Assembly (NCBI GenBank): GCA_029844215.1
Contig: CM056734.1
Span: forward strand, 18,300,501 to 18,364,500
Origin: Przewalskia tangutica
Lineage: Eukaryota; Streptophyta; Magnoliopsida; Solanales; Solanaceae
Reading direction: 5' to 3'
DNA: 64,000 bases
The position numbers and the translations under genes are program-made. Under the pieces are notes generated by a model. It saw only the letters and a program-made list of their open reading frames with translations, did not search any database and was not told where the DNA came from. Positions 11,601 through 21,753 of the stretch are shown here, piece after piece (position 1 is the first letter of the stretch; every line of letters begins with the position of its first letter).

Positions 11601-12160
11601 TTCCTAACCTGAACATGAGTTTCAACCATAATCCTAGCAGAATAAGTCATGTTCTGAAGGCGAGCATGACGTGGCCACAAGTCCAGGTACTCTTTCCCAC
11701 CATCCACAGAAAACTTCTCCCCTGCCCAAAACTTCGGCCGCTCAAGGCTTACTTTCCCAAACTTTATAGAAGCATGCTTCCAATCACCTTCACCTCTCTT
11801 TGATGGATCATAACCTGGCTCAACATGGATCTCTCCAACCGAGGCAAACACCCTTTGGATTCCATAGTTGATGAAGTCATTATATGAATTAATCTGGTGA
11901 CTGATCAAACCATACTTATCAAAAAACCCAGTTGATGCCTTTTTACAGAAGTTTTTCAAGAAACTTTCACCCAACTCTTTAACTGAAACAACATCAACGC
12001 TATCATCCTCATCCTCATCCTCATCCTTGTCCTCGTCCCAATCATCATCATCTACTTCAAAGAGACCATCTATATCAAAATCCATCCTTGCTGATCCATT
12101 GGATATCTTCTCCTTACCACTACTACATCCCACTTCTTCCATGAAGTCAGAAATTGTCAT
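2625..12160 (-). CDS. NRPD2: NRPD2/NRPE2, second-largest subunit of RNA polymerases IV and V
   Basis: Catalytic-core subunit shared by nuclear Pol IV (siRNA precursors) and Pol V (scaffold transcripts) in RNA-directed DNA methylation. Exons in transcript order: 12160-11609, 11054-10842, 9310-8430, 8252-7961, 5789-4839, 3532-3261, 3123-2625. All junctions are GT-AG, phases agree, and the sum is 3,660 nt: 1,219 residues plus stop, close to Arabidopsis NRPD2 (about 1,170). Similarity to that protein runs end to end. Seen: a very acidic stretch near residues 38-53, LISHQINSYNDFI, KGAEK, GLSRAFSTG (fork region), TPDGENCGLVKN, the second-subunit signature GYNQEDS near residue 838, GDKFSSMHGQKG near 975, and a C-terminal zinc module with CGKC and CRFC near 1157-1186. 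Start: the ATG at 12160 directly follows a splice-acceptor-like cattcag, so an upstream non-coding exon is expected. No frame breaks. Pol II, I and III paralogues are excluded by the specific match. Confidence 0.95.
3533..4838. other. NRPD2 intron, no recognised gene
   Basis: This intron separates the exons encoding SLRQ and VRSPCLGDK. Positions about 4040-4400 are more GC-rich than the rest and look like an inserted fragment, but I do not recognise the family. A (TA)n(CA)n microsatellite lies at about 4793-4816, close to the donor site of the preceding exon. Confidence 0.7.
6229..6368 (+). repeat. tRNA-derived Solanaceae SINE, 5'-truncated
   Basis: The tract holds gtgattttttcccatct, gccatggtgggcagagtt, gtgctggtaggaggt, agtacccggtggaat, agtcgaggtgc and ctcggacaccac, then an A-rich tail. 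This word order is that of a common Solanaceae SINE body. The flanking aaagagat on both sides (left near 6221, right near 6368) is a plausible target duplication. It sits in the large NRPD2 intron 5790-7960. Confidence 0.6.
6785..7211 (+). mobile_element. SolRTE-type LINE 3' fragment (TS-SINE-like 3' end)
   Basis: 5'-truncated non-LTR element in the NRPD2 intron. It includes the RTE 3' region (gattagggttgaagggtagtaggtagtcgagcg at about 6814-6846) and the shared TS/RTE tail: gagccgagggtctcccgg, ctctacctaccaaggtagagg, ccccagaccccacg and tgggattttactgggtatgttg. The 14-base duplication attcaatgcaatta flanks it at 6771-6784 and 7212-7225. A further 54-bp tandem duplication makes a third copy of that motif at 7266-7279. 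RTE LINEs and TS SINEs share this 3' end in Solanaceae; the upstream part favours the LINE. Confidence 0.75.
7313..7542. repeat. large foldback (inverted repeat) containing two opposed SINE heads
   Basis: A left arm of about 105 bases (7313-7419) is matched by its near-perfect reverse complement at 7441-7542, with a loop of about 20 bases. Each arm has an AT-rich outer part (gataaattgattatcat, ttttgatatattgattatca) and an inner part that is the head of a tRNA-derived SINE (gcagcccggtgcactaagct, cccgctatgcgcgggg). The same SINE head occurs in normal orientation at 20738 and 13038. The loop side contains a smaller inverted pair, ggtccg and cggacc. It lies in the intron between exons 8252-7961 and 5789-4839 of NRPD2, so the primary transcript would carry a long hairpin. 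Confidence 0.9.
9311..10841. other. NRPD2 intron, nothing recognised
   Basis: AT-rich intron sequence between the exon ending GAEK and the exon starting TFIAQEQ. No transposon ends, RNA gene or conserved frame were seen. Short open frames here show no family resemblance. Confidence 0.6.
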
Positions 12161-13037
12161 CTGAATGAAATGCCTGCATCAAAAACAAAATCAAAGTGCA
12201 ACTAGCCGATATTAATTATATTCCAACGTGCACTCGTATGCACAAACATGATCTCTCAGCTAAAAGTCTTTAGATAGCCCATCTGAAACTGCGAAATATT
12301 GTCCTTCTAGGAAGGCCAAATGAGTATTTTCTCTAAAAGGAAAAAAGAAGAAGGGCTAAGGCTTGGTCTGTCATTTCTAACTAGAAAGGGGTTTTATCTA
12401 GAAAACAATAAAATTAACAAAGCAACAAAACAAAAGACTGAACAAAAGTCCATAGGTGTAAAATGGGACTGCTTGGTGAAATTTACTCTTGAATGTAAAC
12501 TGTGTTTTTGACAACCCACTTCTACTCTCTAGCTGAGCTATTTAAAAGAAAGTAAAAGATAAAAAATATACAGACTATGAAAGGTTGTGACTTTGAGTAT
12601 CTTTTATGTAGCTTTTGAATATGTAAATGTTACTTTTAAAAGATAAAGAACCAGTATCTATTCACTCTGAAAATTGGATGTATATGTAAGTTTGTTAATG
12701 TCTTTTGAAGAAATTGTGAGAAACTCCTAAATCACTTCCGAGTTGGTGAGAGCCAACAGAGAATAACAGGAAAATAAGCTCGACTTGAATTTACTCTTAG
12801 CATTTATCCATCAAGTCATATAAACTGAAAACCTCGAAGACCCAACACATTCACCAGCATTTCAGAAAACAAAACATTAAATGAAATGTATAAGCTTATT
12901 TGACCCACAGTACAAACTTATTTTAAAAGGAAACCCTAAAGCTACCTTTAAAGATCTCTTCAATTCCTACTTTTTTTCACCTCTAGAAAACCCATAAAAT
13001 GCCTTCAACATTTTCTGAAAGTATAAGCTACCTTAAA

Positions 13038-13845
13038 GGTGGCCCGGTGCACAAAGCATCCCGTGTTTGCAGGGTCTGGGTAGGGGTGTCAAATTGGACC
13101 CCAAGCTCAATTGACCCGCCCAGATTTTAATGGGTTTGGGCATTGACATATTATTAAATGGGCCAAGTTTGAAAAACCCAAATTAACACATTCATCTTGA
13201 ACAACCCAAATCAACCTATTACATTAGCCCAAAGTAACCCATCTACTATTCTATTGTTTACCCAAACCTTCTATTTCATATTTTTTTTACTATTATAAAA
13301 AAAATTATTAAAAATATTAATTTTTTTCTTACCTCCTCCCCCTACCCCCTCAAGCCCATGCCCTACCTCATCCTCAAATTTCTTATCTACATTTCTATTT
13401 CATATTTTTTTTTCTTTTATAAAAATATGGAATTTTTCTTACCTCCTCTACCGCCCTAACCCCACCCCCACCCCCACCCCCACCCATCCTCAAATTTCTA
13501 TTTCATATTTTTTGCTACTTTTATAAAAAAAAAAATTAAAAATATGAAATCAAATATCATACAAAATAAGTTTGAAATTTGTAAAATTAATGGGTCAAGT
13601 TGGATTATGACCCATCATTTAGCCCATCTTGACCCATGTAAGTTTTGGACGGGTTGGGCATTGACTCATCTACAACTTCAGCCCATATTGACCCGCTCAA
13701 CTTCAACCCGAACGGCCTATCTGACACCCCTAGGTCTGGGGAAGCACCGCACCCCTAGATGTAGACAACCTGCCCTAATGCAAATATTAGTGACTGTTGC
13801 AAATATTAGTGACTGTTTACACGGATCGAACCCGTGACCTATTGG
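13038..13845 (+). repeat. tRNA-derived SINE split by a nested hAT MITE
   Basis: The head ggtggcccggtgcacaaagc begins at 13038. The body resumes after the MITE at 13741 and ends with the tRNA-like cggatcgaacccgtgacct near 13822-13840. Direct repeats taccttaaa at 13029-13037 and 13846-13854 are its target duplication. The SINE body without the insertion is about 150 bases. It lies in the presumed 5' UTR intron of NRPD2. Confidence 0.8.
13081..13732. mobile_element. hAT-like MITE nested in a SINE
   Basis: A 652-bp element with terminal inverted repeats taggggtgtca (left) and tgacaccccta (right), flanked by the 8-bp direct repeat ggtctggg at 13073-13080 and 13733-13740. An 8-bp duplication is typical of hAT elements. 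The interior has AT-rich runs and C-rich blocks and no transposase frame, so it is non-autonomous. The duplicated 8-mer belongs to the surrounding SINE, which proves it inserted second. Confidence 0.9.
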
Positions 13846-14204
13846 TACCTTAAATACAAAAAAAATCCTTTCTTTTCTTTTGCACCTCAAGAAAACCCTT
13901 AAAGTTTACTTTTTTGGGAGCTCACCTTTAAACCCCTAACTCTAAAAGCATGAAAACAGAAACAGAACTCGACATGCAAGAAGTATTTTTTACTTTCTAC
14001 TTGCAAAAATAGCTAAAATCAGTTTCATGTCTGTGCTTTTCCGATTGACCAACCTGTAAATACTAAAACCCTAAAAAGAATTTGCAGAACAAACTGCATT
14101 ATAGCTATCAATCAGAAAGATTTGTTAAGAATGAAGAAAACCCACAAAGATTACTTTCTTAACGATTTAGGAGAAAATAAAACAAGAAAAAGAGAAATGC
14201 TTAC

Positions 14205-14290
14205 AAAGTAACCTTTGGGGGAGAGCTTTTTCGCAGTCAGCACAACCAACTGAGAGTATTTTAGGGATCAAAGTATACAGTGTTTTGTAA
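14205..14290 (-). other. candidate 5' UTR exon of NRPD2
   Basis: On the minus strand, ggttacttt is followed by a good donor gtaagcatt (intron side 14204 downward), and the NRPD2 ATG at 12160 directly follows an acceptor-like cag. A short non-coding first exon ending at 14205, spliced over an intron of about 2 kb, is the simplest model. The upstream boundary is a guess. Confidence 0.4.
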
Positions 14291-14692
14291 AATTAATCTT
14301 CTTTTCTTTGGGACTATTGCGTGCTCTTTCTATTACATAATTGTTGACATTCTCTTTATATCATAAGAATAAAAATAAAATTATCCTTCTCCTATTTAAA
14401 TTCTAAGCAACTAAGAAATGATAAATTCATCTGTATAAACTCGTATTTACCTTTACTTAATTTTTCTTTTTAAGAATAACAATGTGATCTTTTTTTCTAC
14501 TAATAGACTAAATTTCAACGTCTAAGAAAAAATCCAGAGCTCTTATTATTGTCTTTAAGTCCTAATAGACTAAATTTAGTTGACTGTCATGTATTTCCGC
14601 AGATTTACCTTAATTCTTTTTAATTTGCACCCTTTATTATATACGCCGTTCTTTAATAGATGTGTAAAAATCGATAAATATAAAACTTATCT

Positions 14693-14965
14693 TTAATTAA
14701 AGAGATAAGGGTCAAAACATATTTCAAATATTACATTTTTTTCAAGTTTATTATATAACTATCACCAATTAATTAGCAAAATACATCTCAACTATCATTT
14801 ATTCATTTTCCTACCCCAACTATCATGTACGTAGGAAAAATGAACAAATGGTAGTTGAGAAGTGTTTCGCTAACTAGTTGGTGATAGTTTAGATATGAAA
14901 CTTTCGCTCAGGTACGACACTTTAGTGATACTTGAGATGTGTTTTTGATCCTTAACTCTAATTAA
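14693..14965. mobile_element. foldback MITE with long terminal inverted repeats
   Basis: Left end ttaattaaagagataagg, then gtcaaaacatatttcaa; right end ttgagatgtgtttttgatc, then cttaactctaattaa, which is its imperfect reverse complement. The inverted similarity continues inward (aactatcatttattcatttt against aaaaatgaacaaatggtagtt), so the whole 273-bp element can fold on itself. No coding capacity. The superfamily is not determined because the target duplication is unclear. Confidence 0.7.
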
Positions 14966-15412
14966 AACTCTTTCTCAAAAACTTTTTCACACATCCGTTT
15001 TTATTCCTTTAGCTTGGTGTATTTTGTTTACTCTAAATTAAAAGTTAATTTTATAAAATAGGTTAAGAAAATGATTTGTTTACTGCATACTCTTGTGGTC
15101 CGGTCCTTCCCCGAATCCCGTCTGAAATTAGCCTTTATATGCATATTCCCGGTGGATCCTGACATAAAAAGTTATTTGGGATTTCATCATGAATACACAA
15201 AATATGTCCAGTTATCTGTTGGTGCTCAAGGGCTGTTTCCTTCCATACGCTTCCCAAAACCTCCAATCTGTATTCCTTTGTTACAATTGTATGTGGAAGG
15301 GTCATATAAGTTATGAATCTGTTCATCATTTGATTCCAGAAAGAAAAGAAAAAGTTGAAAATGTTCTAGGAGTAATTCGAAAGAAACAAAATATGCAAAT
15401 ATTTTTTTATCA

Positions 15413-15560
15413 TGGTGGTGTCAGGGCAAGTTACCTTGATTAGTCCACCAAGTACTTATTACCAACACAAGTATTTGATAATCCTGTCCACCAAGGCCTT
15501 ACAGGAAAGAATCACCTGGCGTTTATTATCTCTGTGTTGATTTGAATCTTAGTATTTGTT
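15413..15560 (-). repeat. tRNA-derived SINE, decayed
   Basis: Reads in reverse orientation as the SINE type seen at 6229-6368: ggtggtgtcagggcaag, agtccaccaagtactta, ctgtccaccaaggcc and aatcacctggcgttt. It is diverged and without a clear target duplication. Confidence 0.5.
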
Positions 15561-16317
15561 AGTCCATTTTAGCTTAGCAATCGCTTGGCCACACCAATAG
15601 TGTGCAAAAAACTGAACTATGCAAATTAATAGCACGATTTCTTGGCAACATATTACAAGTACTGTGTCATCTTTGTCCCAACATGAAGAAAATGACAATA
15701 GTCAACCTCGTCTAGTTTTTTCTTATTTGATACCTATCATTGGTCTTTTGCTTTCATTATATGGATCCTGTTGTGGCTTCGAGTGTTTTGCTCCATGGAT
15801 TGTAAAATGTCTTTACAACTCCATGGCAGTGTAGTATCTGGAATTACTATTTTAATTTAATCCCTATTCTTATATTATGGTGCTCTTCAACAAGAAAACT
15901 GAAACGTTTTGTTAAACTGCAGGCTATGTGAAGGAGAAACTAAATGGAGATATAGAAGGAAGCAAACATGTCAGTTCCTCCCAACTTAATTTAATTTTGT
16001 AACATGTAGCTGTTGGACATCTATGATTTCTTATTCTGAACCTCCTTGTTCTTCTGAGTTAATAGCATTCAAATTGCCTTCCTCGCCTCCCACCCTCTCC
16101 CTGCACCCCTCAAATTGAAATCTTGTACACTTTCTTTCAGATCAAAGCGCTTATTTCTTAGTTTAACTTTTCTGGTACGTTTGGTACAGCGGTAAATGTT
16201 TTCATGAAAGATGTTTTACTATGAAAAGTAATTAAGAATGAGGGTATTGTTTTGACGGATAACGTGCCTTCGATTTCGCTAGCCCTTTGCCATCCTTAGT
16301 TCTATTCAATACATTTA
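15561..16317. other. intergenic stretch, nothing recognised
   Basis: AT-rich sequence with only short, unsupported open frames; none shows domain-like composition or homology that I recognise. Confidence 0.5.
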
Positions 16318-16630
16318 TGGCTCGTTTGGTACGTCGCACTGGACTGTATATTTTTATATTGAAATGTATTGTATTGTAATGGACTGGATTGTATTAATAT
16401 ATAATGGACGGTATTAGAGTATTAATATATAATGAACTGTATTTTTTTTATTTTTTAGGTTTAGTACAGTCCAGGGAAGACCCATATACTAGATGAGTCT
16501 AAAAAATGGCAGTTGGAGTGTACTATTTTTAGAAATAGTACAGTCTAGTCCAATTGAAAACGTCCACCAAACGCTGTATTATTTTTTTGTTCAGTGCAGT
16601 TCAGCGTAATACAACGTACCAAACGTGCCT
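16318..16630. mobile_element. PIF/Harbinger-like MITE
   Basis: A 313-bp element with terminal inverted repeats tggctcgtttggtacgt and acgtaccaaacgtgcct, flanked by the direct triplet TTA (16315-16317 and 16631-16633). The TIR form and the 3-bp TTA duplication point to PIF/Harbinger (Tourist-like). The interior is AT-rich with repeats of ctggactgtat and tagtacagtc type. No transposase. Confidence 0.75.
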
Positions 16631-16633
16631 TTA

Positions 16634-16825
16634 GAGGGGTTTGGATTAATTTTTTAAAAGTAACTTATAAGCTAAAAACCATAAGTTGAATAAGCAATCT
16701 TTGGCTTTTGACTTATTTTGAATAAGTAACTTAAAAGCACTTTTTAACTTTCTCAAACACCACAAATAGTAGAAAAGGACTTAAAAGCCAATACACACTT
16801 AAAATAAGTCAATTCAAACACTCTC
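16634..16825. mobile_element. second PIF/Harbinger-like MITE, abutting the first
   Basis: About 192 bp. The left end gaggggtttggattaa and the right end tcaattcaaacactc are inverted repeats. TTA lies at both flanks (16631-16633 and 16826-16828), so the left TTA is shared with the neighbouring MITE. The interior has imperfect inverted motifs (aagtaacttataag, cttaaaagcac). Non-autonomous. Confidence 0.65.
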
Positions 16826-16844
16826 TTAATAGCCTCTTTATCCC

Positions 16845-16925
16845 GCGAAGATAGAGGTAAGGTCTGCGTAAATTCTAATCTGCCTTGATCCCACTTGTGG
16901 GATTACCCTAGGTATGATGTTGAAA
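16845..16925 (+). repeat. TS-SINE / SolRTE 3' tail remnant
   Basis: Diverged form of the shared tail: gatagaggtaaggtctgcg, gatcccacttgtgggatta and ctaggtatgatgttg. No upstream element body or target duplication is visible. Confidence 0.55.
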
Positions 16926-17252
16926 TTGAGTCTGTGAAGTTTAGTTCAATAACATCTGATTCATTTAGTTTTGAGTCTATTGTGAATTTAAATGCTCTGT
17001 CGTTTCTCCCTTTCTTCGCTTGTGAAGAAGATTGGTTAGTTCTTTTTCTTCGGACATTCTGTTTATCCTTTTTTATCCGGTGAACTTCAATGCCCCTAGT
17101 CAGTAGGCGAGCGCTAAAAGCGCCCTGAGTGAGTGGCCTTTTTCGTGCTTCTAAACTTCTAAACTTGCGAGTTTAGTTTGAAGCTTGTGTGTTAGGAAAG
17201 AGCCTGCGTGCCTGTTTATTTTATTTGCCTTAAACACCGCGAGCAAGTATAA

Positions 17253-17515
17253 GTGGCTTCCGCGCCTCTCTTTCCTTATAGTCAGCTTTCAACAATTAAT
17301 CTTTTGAACCTACTCGCACTTCCTTTACGACTAAATCCTCCTCTCTTAAACACTTGCTCTTTTTCTTTCCTTTTACCTAGTGGTTCCTCTAAAACCATCA
17401 AGAAGGAGAAGCAGAAGATATCTTTAAGCAGAAAAAAAAAAGCGAGAAGATATCTTTAAGCAGAAAAAAGGCGATATCTTTAACCTTTGTTTTTCGCGAT
17501 CCCTGGTTTCAAGAG
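17253..17515 (+). pseudogene. possible decayed first exon of a nuclear gene (unidentified)
   Basis: An open frame starts GTG GCT TCC GCG at 17253 and reads MASAPLFPYS-like, Ser/Leu-rich and low in acidic residues, then becomes basic (KTIKKEKQK, RKKKARR). This resembles an organelle transit peptide, but the start codon is GTG where ATG would be expected. Near 17510 caagaggtaac could be a donor site. No downstream exon was recognised. A 25-base motif (agatatctttaagcagaaa) is repeated two to three times near the end. Identity is unknown and composition alone may mislead. Confidence 0.25.
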
Positions 17516-18350
17516 GTAACTACTACTATAAACATGAAAATGACTTTCTAAATTAGAGTATTGTCGCGCCCTGTTACAATTTGAATAGAACCAAATGACC
17601 TTTTCAAATTTCGTGTTTTTTTCCGGATCTTTTATGCGTAAAAAATGAATATTTCTTGTTAAAAGATCATAAAACTTAAAAAAGAGTGTAAAGGGTTAAA
17701 AAAACGTTTCTCCCCACCTTATGAGCTTAAAATGCTCCTAAATCCACCACTTTCATCACATACCTAGAGCTATTCACAATCGTCAAGACGGACACGAGGG
17801 TGGATTTACAAGAATGGCCTTGAAATTAGGTGCCCTTGAACTGCGATTCTTGAATACATAACAGTACATGCATGAACTTCCTTTCACATGTGAACCAGTT
17901 AATTCAAGGAAAGAGTGTTTGAAACTTCTTTTTCCAATTAATCATTTGATATTCAAAATTTACTGCACGACTGGTATTTTGAAACTACAAGCACGGCTCG
18001 ACAGGAAGCGCTTAACTTGTTTATGTTAAGCAAGAATGTTAAAATCTCTACTCCTTTAATGCTGCAAATCCTTAGGGTCTTTCCTGTTTTCTGATGAAGA
18101 CCTGCATGCAACTATGCTACAAGATTAGGGTTATTCCAGTCAATTCAGCTGATAAAGAACTCTTGTGAGTTGTGACATCGAAGTGATTACTTGCCATCTT
18201 TGTAGTTATACTGAACCAAACAAGAAAAAAGGTGAGAAAAAGGAAATGAAAAGAAAACTCTACACGTAAGGCATTGTTGCCACTAGGTTTGCTAATGTTT
18301 TCTTCTTTTTTTCTTCTCATGAATGGTAGTGTTTCAGCTAGCTTGCGCAC
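17516..18350. other. intergenic stretch, nothing recognised
   Basis: AT-rich sequence with no transposon ends, RNA genes or supported frames. The 77-codon minus frame at 18117-18350 has no recognisable features. Confidence 0.5.
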
Positions 18351-18354
18351 ATGC

Positions 18355-18480
18355 CTACTACTTTACCGGGTACCTTTTATCTCCCTCTAAAAGTAGCAGA
18401 CAAGTCTGCCTACCAAGGGTTACAAGGATAAGAAAAATCACCAAGTGTTTTTAGTCACTGCTGATATTTTTAAACCCTGT
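18355..18480 (-). repeat. SINE fragment
   Basis: Contains ccgggtacct, ctgcctaccaagg and aatcaccaagtgtttt in the order of the reverse complement of the SINE at 6229-6368. Truncated and diverged. Confidence 0.4.
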
Positions 18481-18519
18481 TCACCAAGGTCCGCGCCTAA
18501 CGAAGTAGGAACCAGTAGG

Positions 18520-20480
18520 CCACACTCTTAGGTGTCCACTAGGTTTACTAATCATCCCACTGCCGATAAGGTCTTGGTGGATTCATCATACAAGTATAGC
18601 AGGAGAACAATAGTCAAAACACTGAAGGACAGAAAGAGAACTAATTAAAGTAACAAACACAATTGTTATGCGAGAAGTAAGATCAGTTTATTATAACACT
18701 GAAAACCAGAACTCCATAAGCATTCTGATAAACTACACTTTTTATACAGACCAAACGACTAAAGGATTCAAGTCATTACAGTTAAGTATCAATGGACAAC
18801 AACAATAAGGTACATTCACATTTGAGAAGACCTGTAGCATTAGTAAAATAATAGCTTCCCTTTTGCCACTAAGCATCCGGGATAAGCAGCAAACATGATC
18901 TTTAACTGCAGCAGGATCAAATAGAGAAATTATTTCAAACATTTAATTATCGAACCATAGGAATAAGAAATCAGAGTCTTGTATCCTCAATCAGAGCCAT
19001 ATTAAGAAACTACAGCAAACAATACTGAATAGAAAAATTAGCTGCTTAGCCTCGCAAGTAACATCAAGAAACTACAGCCCACAGAAAACTGTGGAGTAAG
19101 AAAACCAATTTAGAGACTACATATTTAACCTTAGCAATCATAGGTCATCTAACAACTAAGATGCCAAAATCATACTAAACAAAGCAAGGGATGCCACAAA
19201 TGAGTGACATAACATGAAGTTCTGAAGAGAAGGATGCAAACACAGCGGTAGACTGCGCCCCAGGCTTGTGCGGTTAAGGTTGTTGTACACGAACGATCTC
19301 CTAAAAAGGCATAAACCTGGATTAATGAATACGAATAGCTCATTAATTATGAGACTGTCTAAACCAAAAAAAGATAAGAGGGATGGGATAAATAAGGCAA
19401 TGGATAGAGATTGTTACAATGATGAGTCCAGCATCAAAGAAAGCAAGGATGGTGGCAAAGTCACCATGAACTAGCTAGACTATAAACAAGCTATATCAGA
19501 CTCACATGCATTTTCTCTATCAAATAATAATATGCCATACATGAATTTACATAGCAATGAGAGCAAGCATGGCACATGACACACATCAGAAAATTAACAC
19601 CAATCAGCCAAGTTTGCAAGGCTTAGAATCACATTCGAGCTCCAAATGTGATGTTTGCTGATATATTTGGCAACCTAAACTGCATTCACGTTTATGCTGC
19701 TCACACATGATTTTTGGCATTTACAACTCAACATACTTTTCCTAAATTAACATTTCTAAGCATGATGGTGTCAGAGCCAACATTCACCAGGTACCTACTA
19801 AATTGACATTTATAATCTACGATTTAGTTATCTACAGGGAATCGGGTACATTGGACATAATAAATATTGCAAATAATTTAGTTGACAAACCACCTAAACA
19901 ATTGAGTTTATTGGGATCTCATTTATAAAAATCTATTAATAAAAGAGACACATTTCTCAGACCTACTCCATTTTTCAAACTAGCACTAAATCTTTAGATC
20001 AGCTCTACATTAAGTAAGAATATGAGTTATACCTCCACAAATCCTTGATATTCTTCAACTGTCCAGTAAAAACACTTTTTAGGTCAACATCACAAAACCC
20101 TCCTATATTAGTCCTTGCAATCCGAATCCCAAGTTAAGTAAATGCTACTAATCATTTAATTACATAAAGTGAAAGATTGGCCAATCATGGAAAAACGGAT
20201 GAAATATTTTACTAATATTATAAATCAGATACTCATCAATATAGAAGAATAGAAAAAAAAAACTGACAAAATCAGTGGAACTCAGATCTCTCTTTAAAAT
20301 AGGTTTCTCAATTCTGGACCAAAAGTAATAATAATAACAATTACACAAGAAGACATAAACATGCACATAAGACAAAATGGAGTAGTTATAATATTGTTTC
20401 CACAGAAGAAAATTTGCTATAGCATATGGAAACATGTACTGATCCTCCCTAAGTTGCCGAACAAAGAAAATCATCAGATT
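18520..20480. repeat. segmental duplication module S1, copy A
   Basis: Colinear with 49103-51028 (copy B) and 58917-61240 (copy C, with insertions). Shared anchors in order: actcttaggtgtcc-like start, catccaagtatagca, gtcagtttataataac, cctgtagcattagtaac, gctgcttagcctagcaagt, taatgaatacgaatagctc, caccatgaactagctagac, cacattcgagctccaaatg and tattcaccaggtacct. Copy A is the most diverged. No coding sequence is apparent; open frames of 60-110 codons here are not conserved between copies. Confidence 0.8.
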
Positions 20481-20737
20481 CACGCATGACCCTATGCATT
20501 TGGCAGCATTTCTAAATCGTAGTCCATATCATGTAGACTTTTTTTGAGAATAAAGCAAGCAGAATTACATTGTGAACTGAGCAAGATGAGCCGGAAAGCA
20601 CAAAAAGTAACTTGTGTTAGCTTCTAAATAGTCCAATCTTACAGTCTTTATCTCTAAAAAGTACCACATAGAAGCGAGATAAGTATATCTCTGTTGAAGG
20701 GTTCCTGGTAAACACTACAATGAGTTCCCACCATAAT

Positions 20738-20905
20738 GAAAAGGGGCAGCCCGGTGCACTAAGCTCCTGCTATGCGCGGGGTCCGGGAAAGGCCGGATCA
20801 CAAGGGTCTGTTGTACGCAGCCTTACCTTGCATTTCTGCAGAGACTGTTTCCACGGCTTGAACCCATGAGTCACATGGCAACAACTTTACCCGTTACTCC
20901 AAGGC
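20738..20905 (+). repeat. tRNA-derived SINE, full length with target duplication
   Basis: Starts gaaaaggggcagcccggtgc and continues ctcctgctatgcgcggggtc, cacaagggtctgttgtacg, cagccttaccttgcatttc and tttccacggcttgaaccc (B-box-like). It is flanked by the 13-bp direct repeat ttcccaccataat at 20725-20737 and 20906-20918. The head is the same as that captured in the foldback at 7313-7542. Confidence 0.85.
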
Positions 20906-21450
20906 TTCCCACCATAATACTTTAAGATATGTTAGCACATAACTTTAAATCTGAATTTACAGTTCTACACACTTTTTATCAAGGAATTTATAGTTCTACA
21001 CCTTATGATGACATGTCTAGTTTCCATCTAGCCGACACAAACTCACTTACTGGTAATTTACCTTAAAATCAGTCCCAAACTGTTTGCATCAGGGGGTGTT
21101 GTTCTGTTTGAAGAACACTAATTAAAAAATCACGTTTTAGACGTTCAGCAAATACAGCAATAGCTCCTCTACTGTCCATGTTTAGAGAAGAAAACCCAAT
21201 TTTTACATAGTTTCTGCTGGACGATCCGCTAGTTGTTAAATCAATGTAATACAAAAAGTGAACTTTTTGTGACTAACATGCAAGGAATTCAAATAGAAGG
21301 TAGTCATGTGAGGTATGGCAACAATGTACTTCTATTAATTACTATTTAATTAAGAGGGAATGCTGTACTGGTACTAGCTCCACAGGTTATAGGCAGTTGA
21401 GATTCAACTCTGTTTAAACATAACGCACAATAAGTCTTTCTTTTTATTTT

Positions 21451-21721
21451 GGTTAGCCGCCAGAGATGCTTGTTTAACCCAAAATAACCTGCAAGGGAGA
21501 GGCTATTCCATGTGCAGCAGATGTTTGTTTTTGTAATAGGGAGCAGGAGACAGTTGAGCATTTGTTCCTACATTGCAATTTCTCAAGACAATGCTGGGAA
21601 TTGTTTCTGAACATTATGGGTGTCTCTGGTTAACCACAGAAGATCAACAATCTGTTGCAAGTTTGGCAAGCTCAAAGAGTCAAAAGAAATGTGAAAAAGA
21701 TGTCCCTTCGGGGACATCCGA

Positions 21722-21753
<32 letters not shown>

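Noticed and set aside
11995..12056. Stand-alone microsatellite
   Set aside because: It is inside the first NRPD2 coding exon and encodes the acidic tract, so it is reported as coding.
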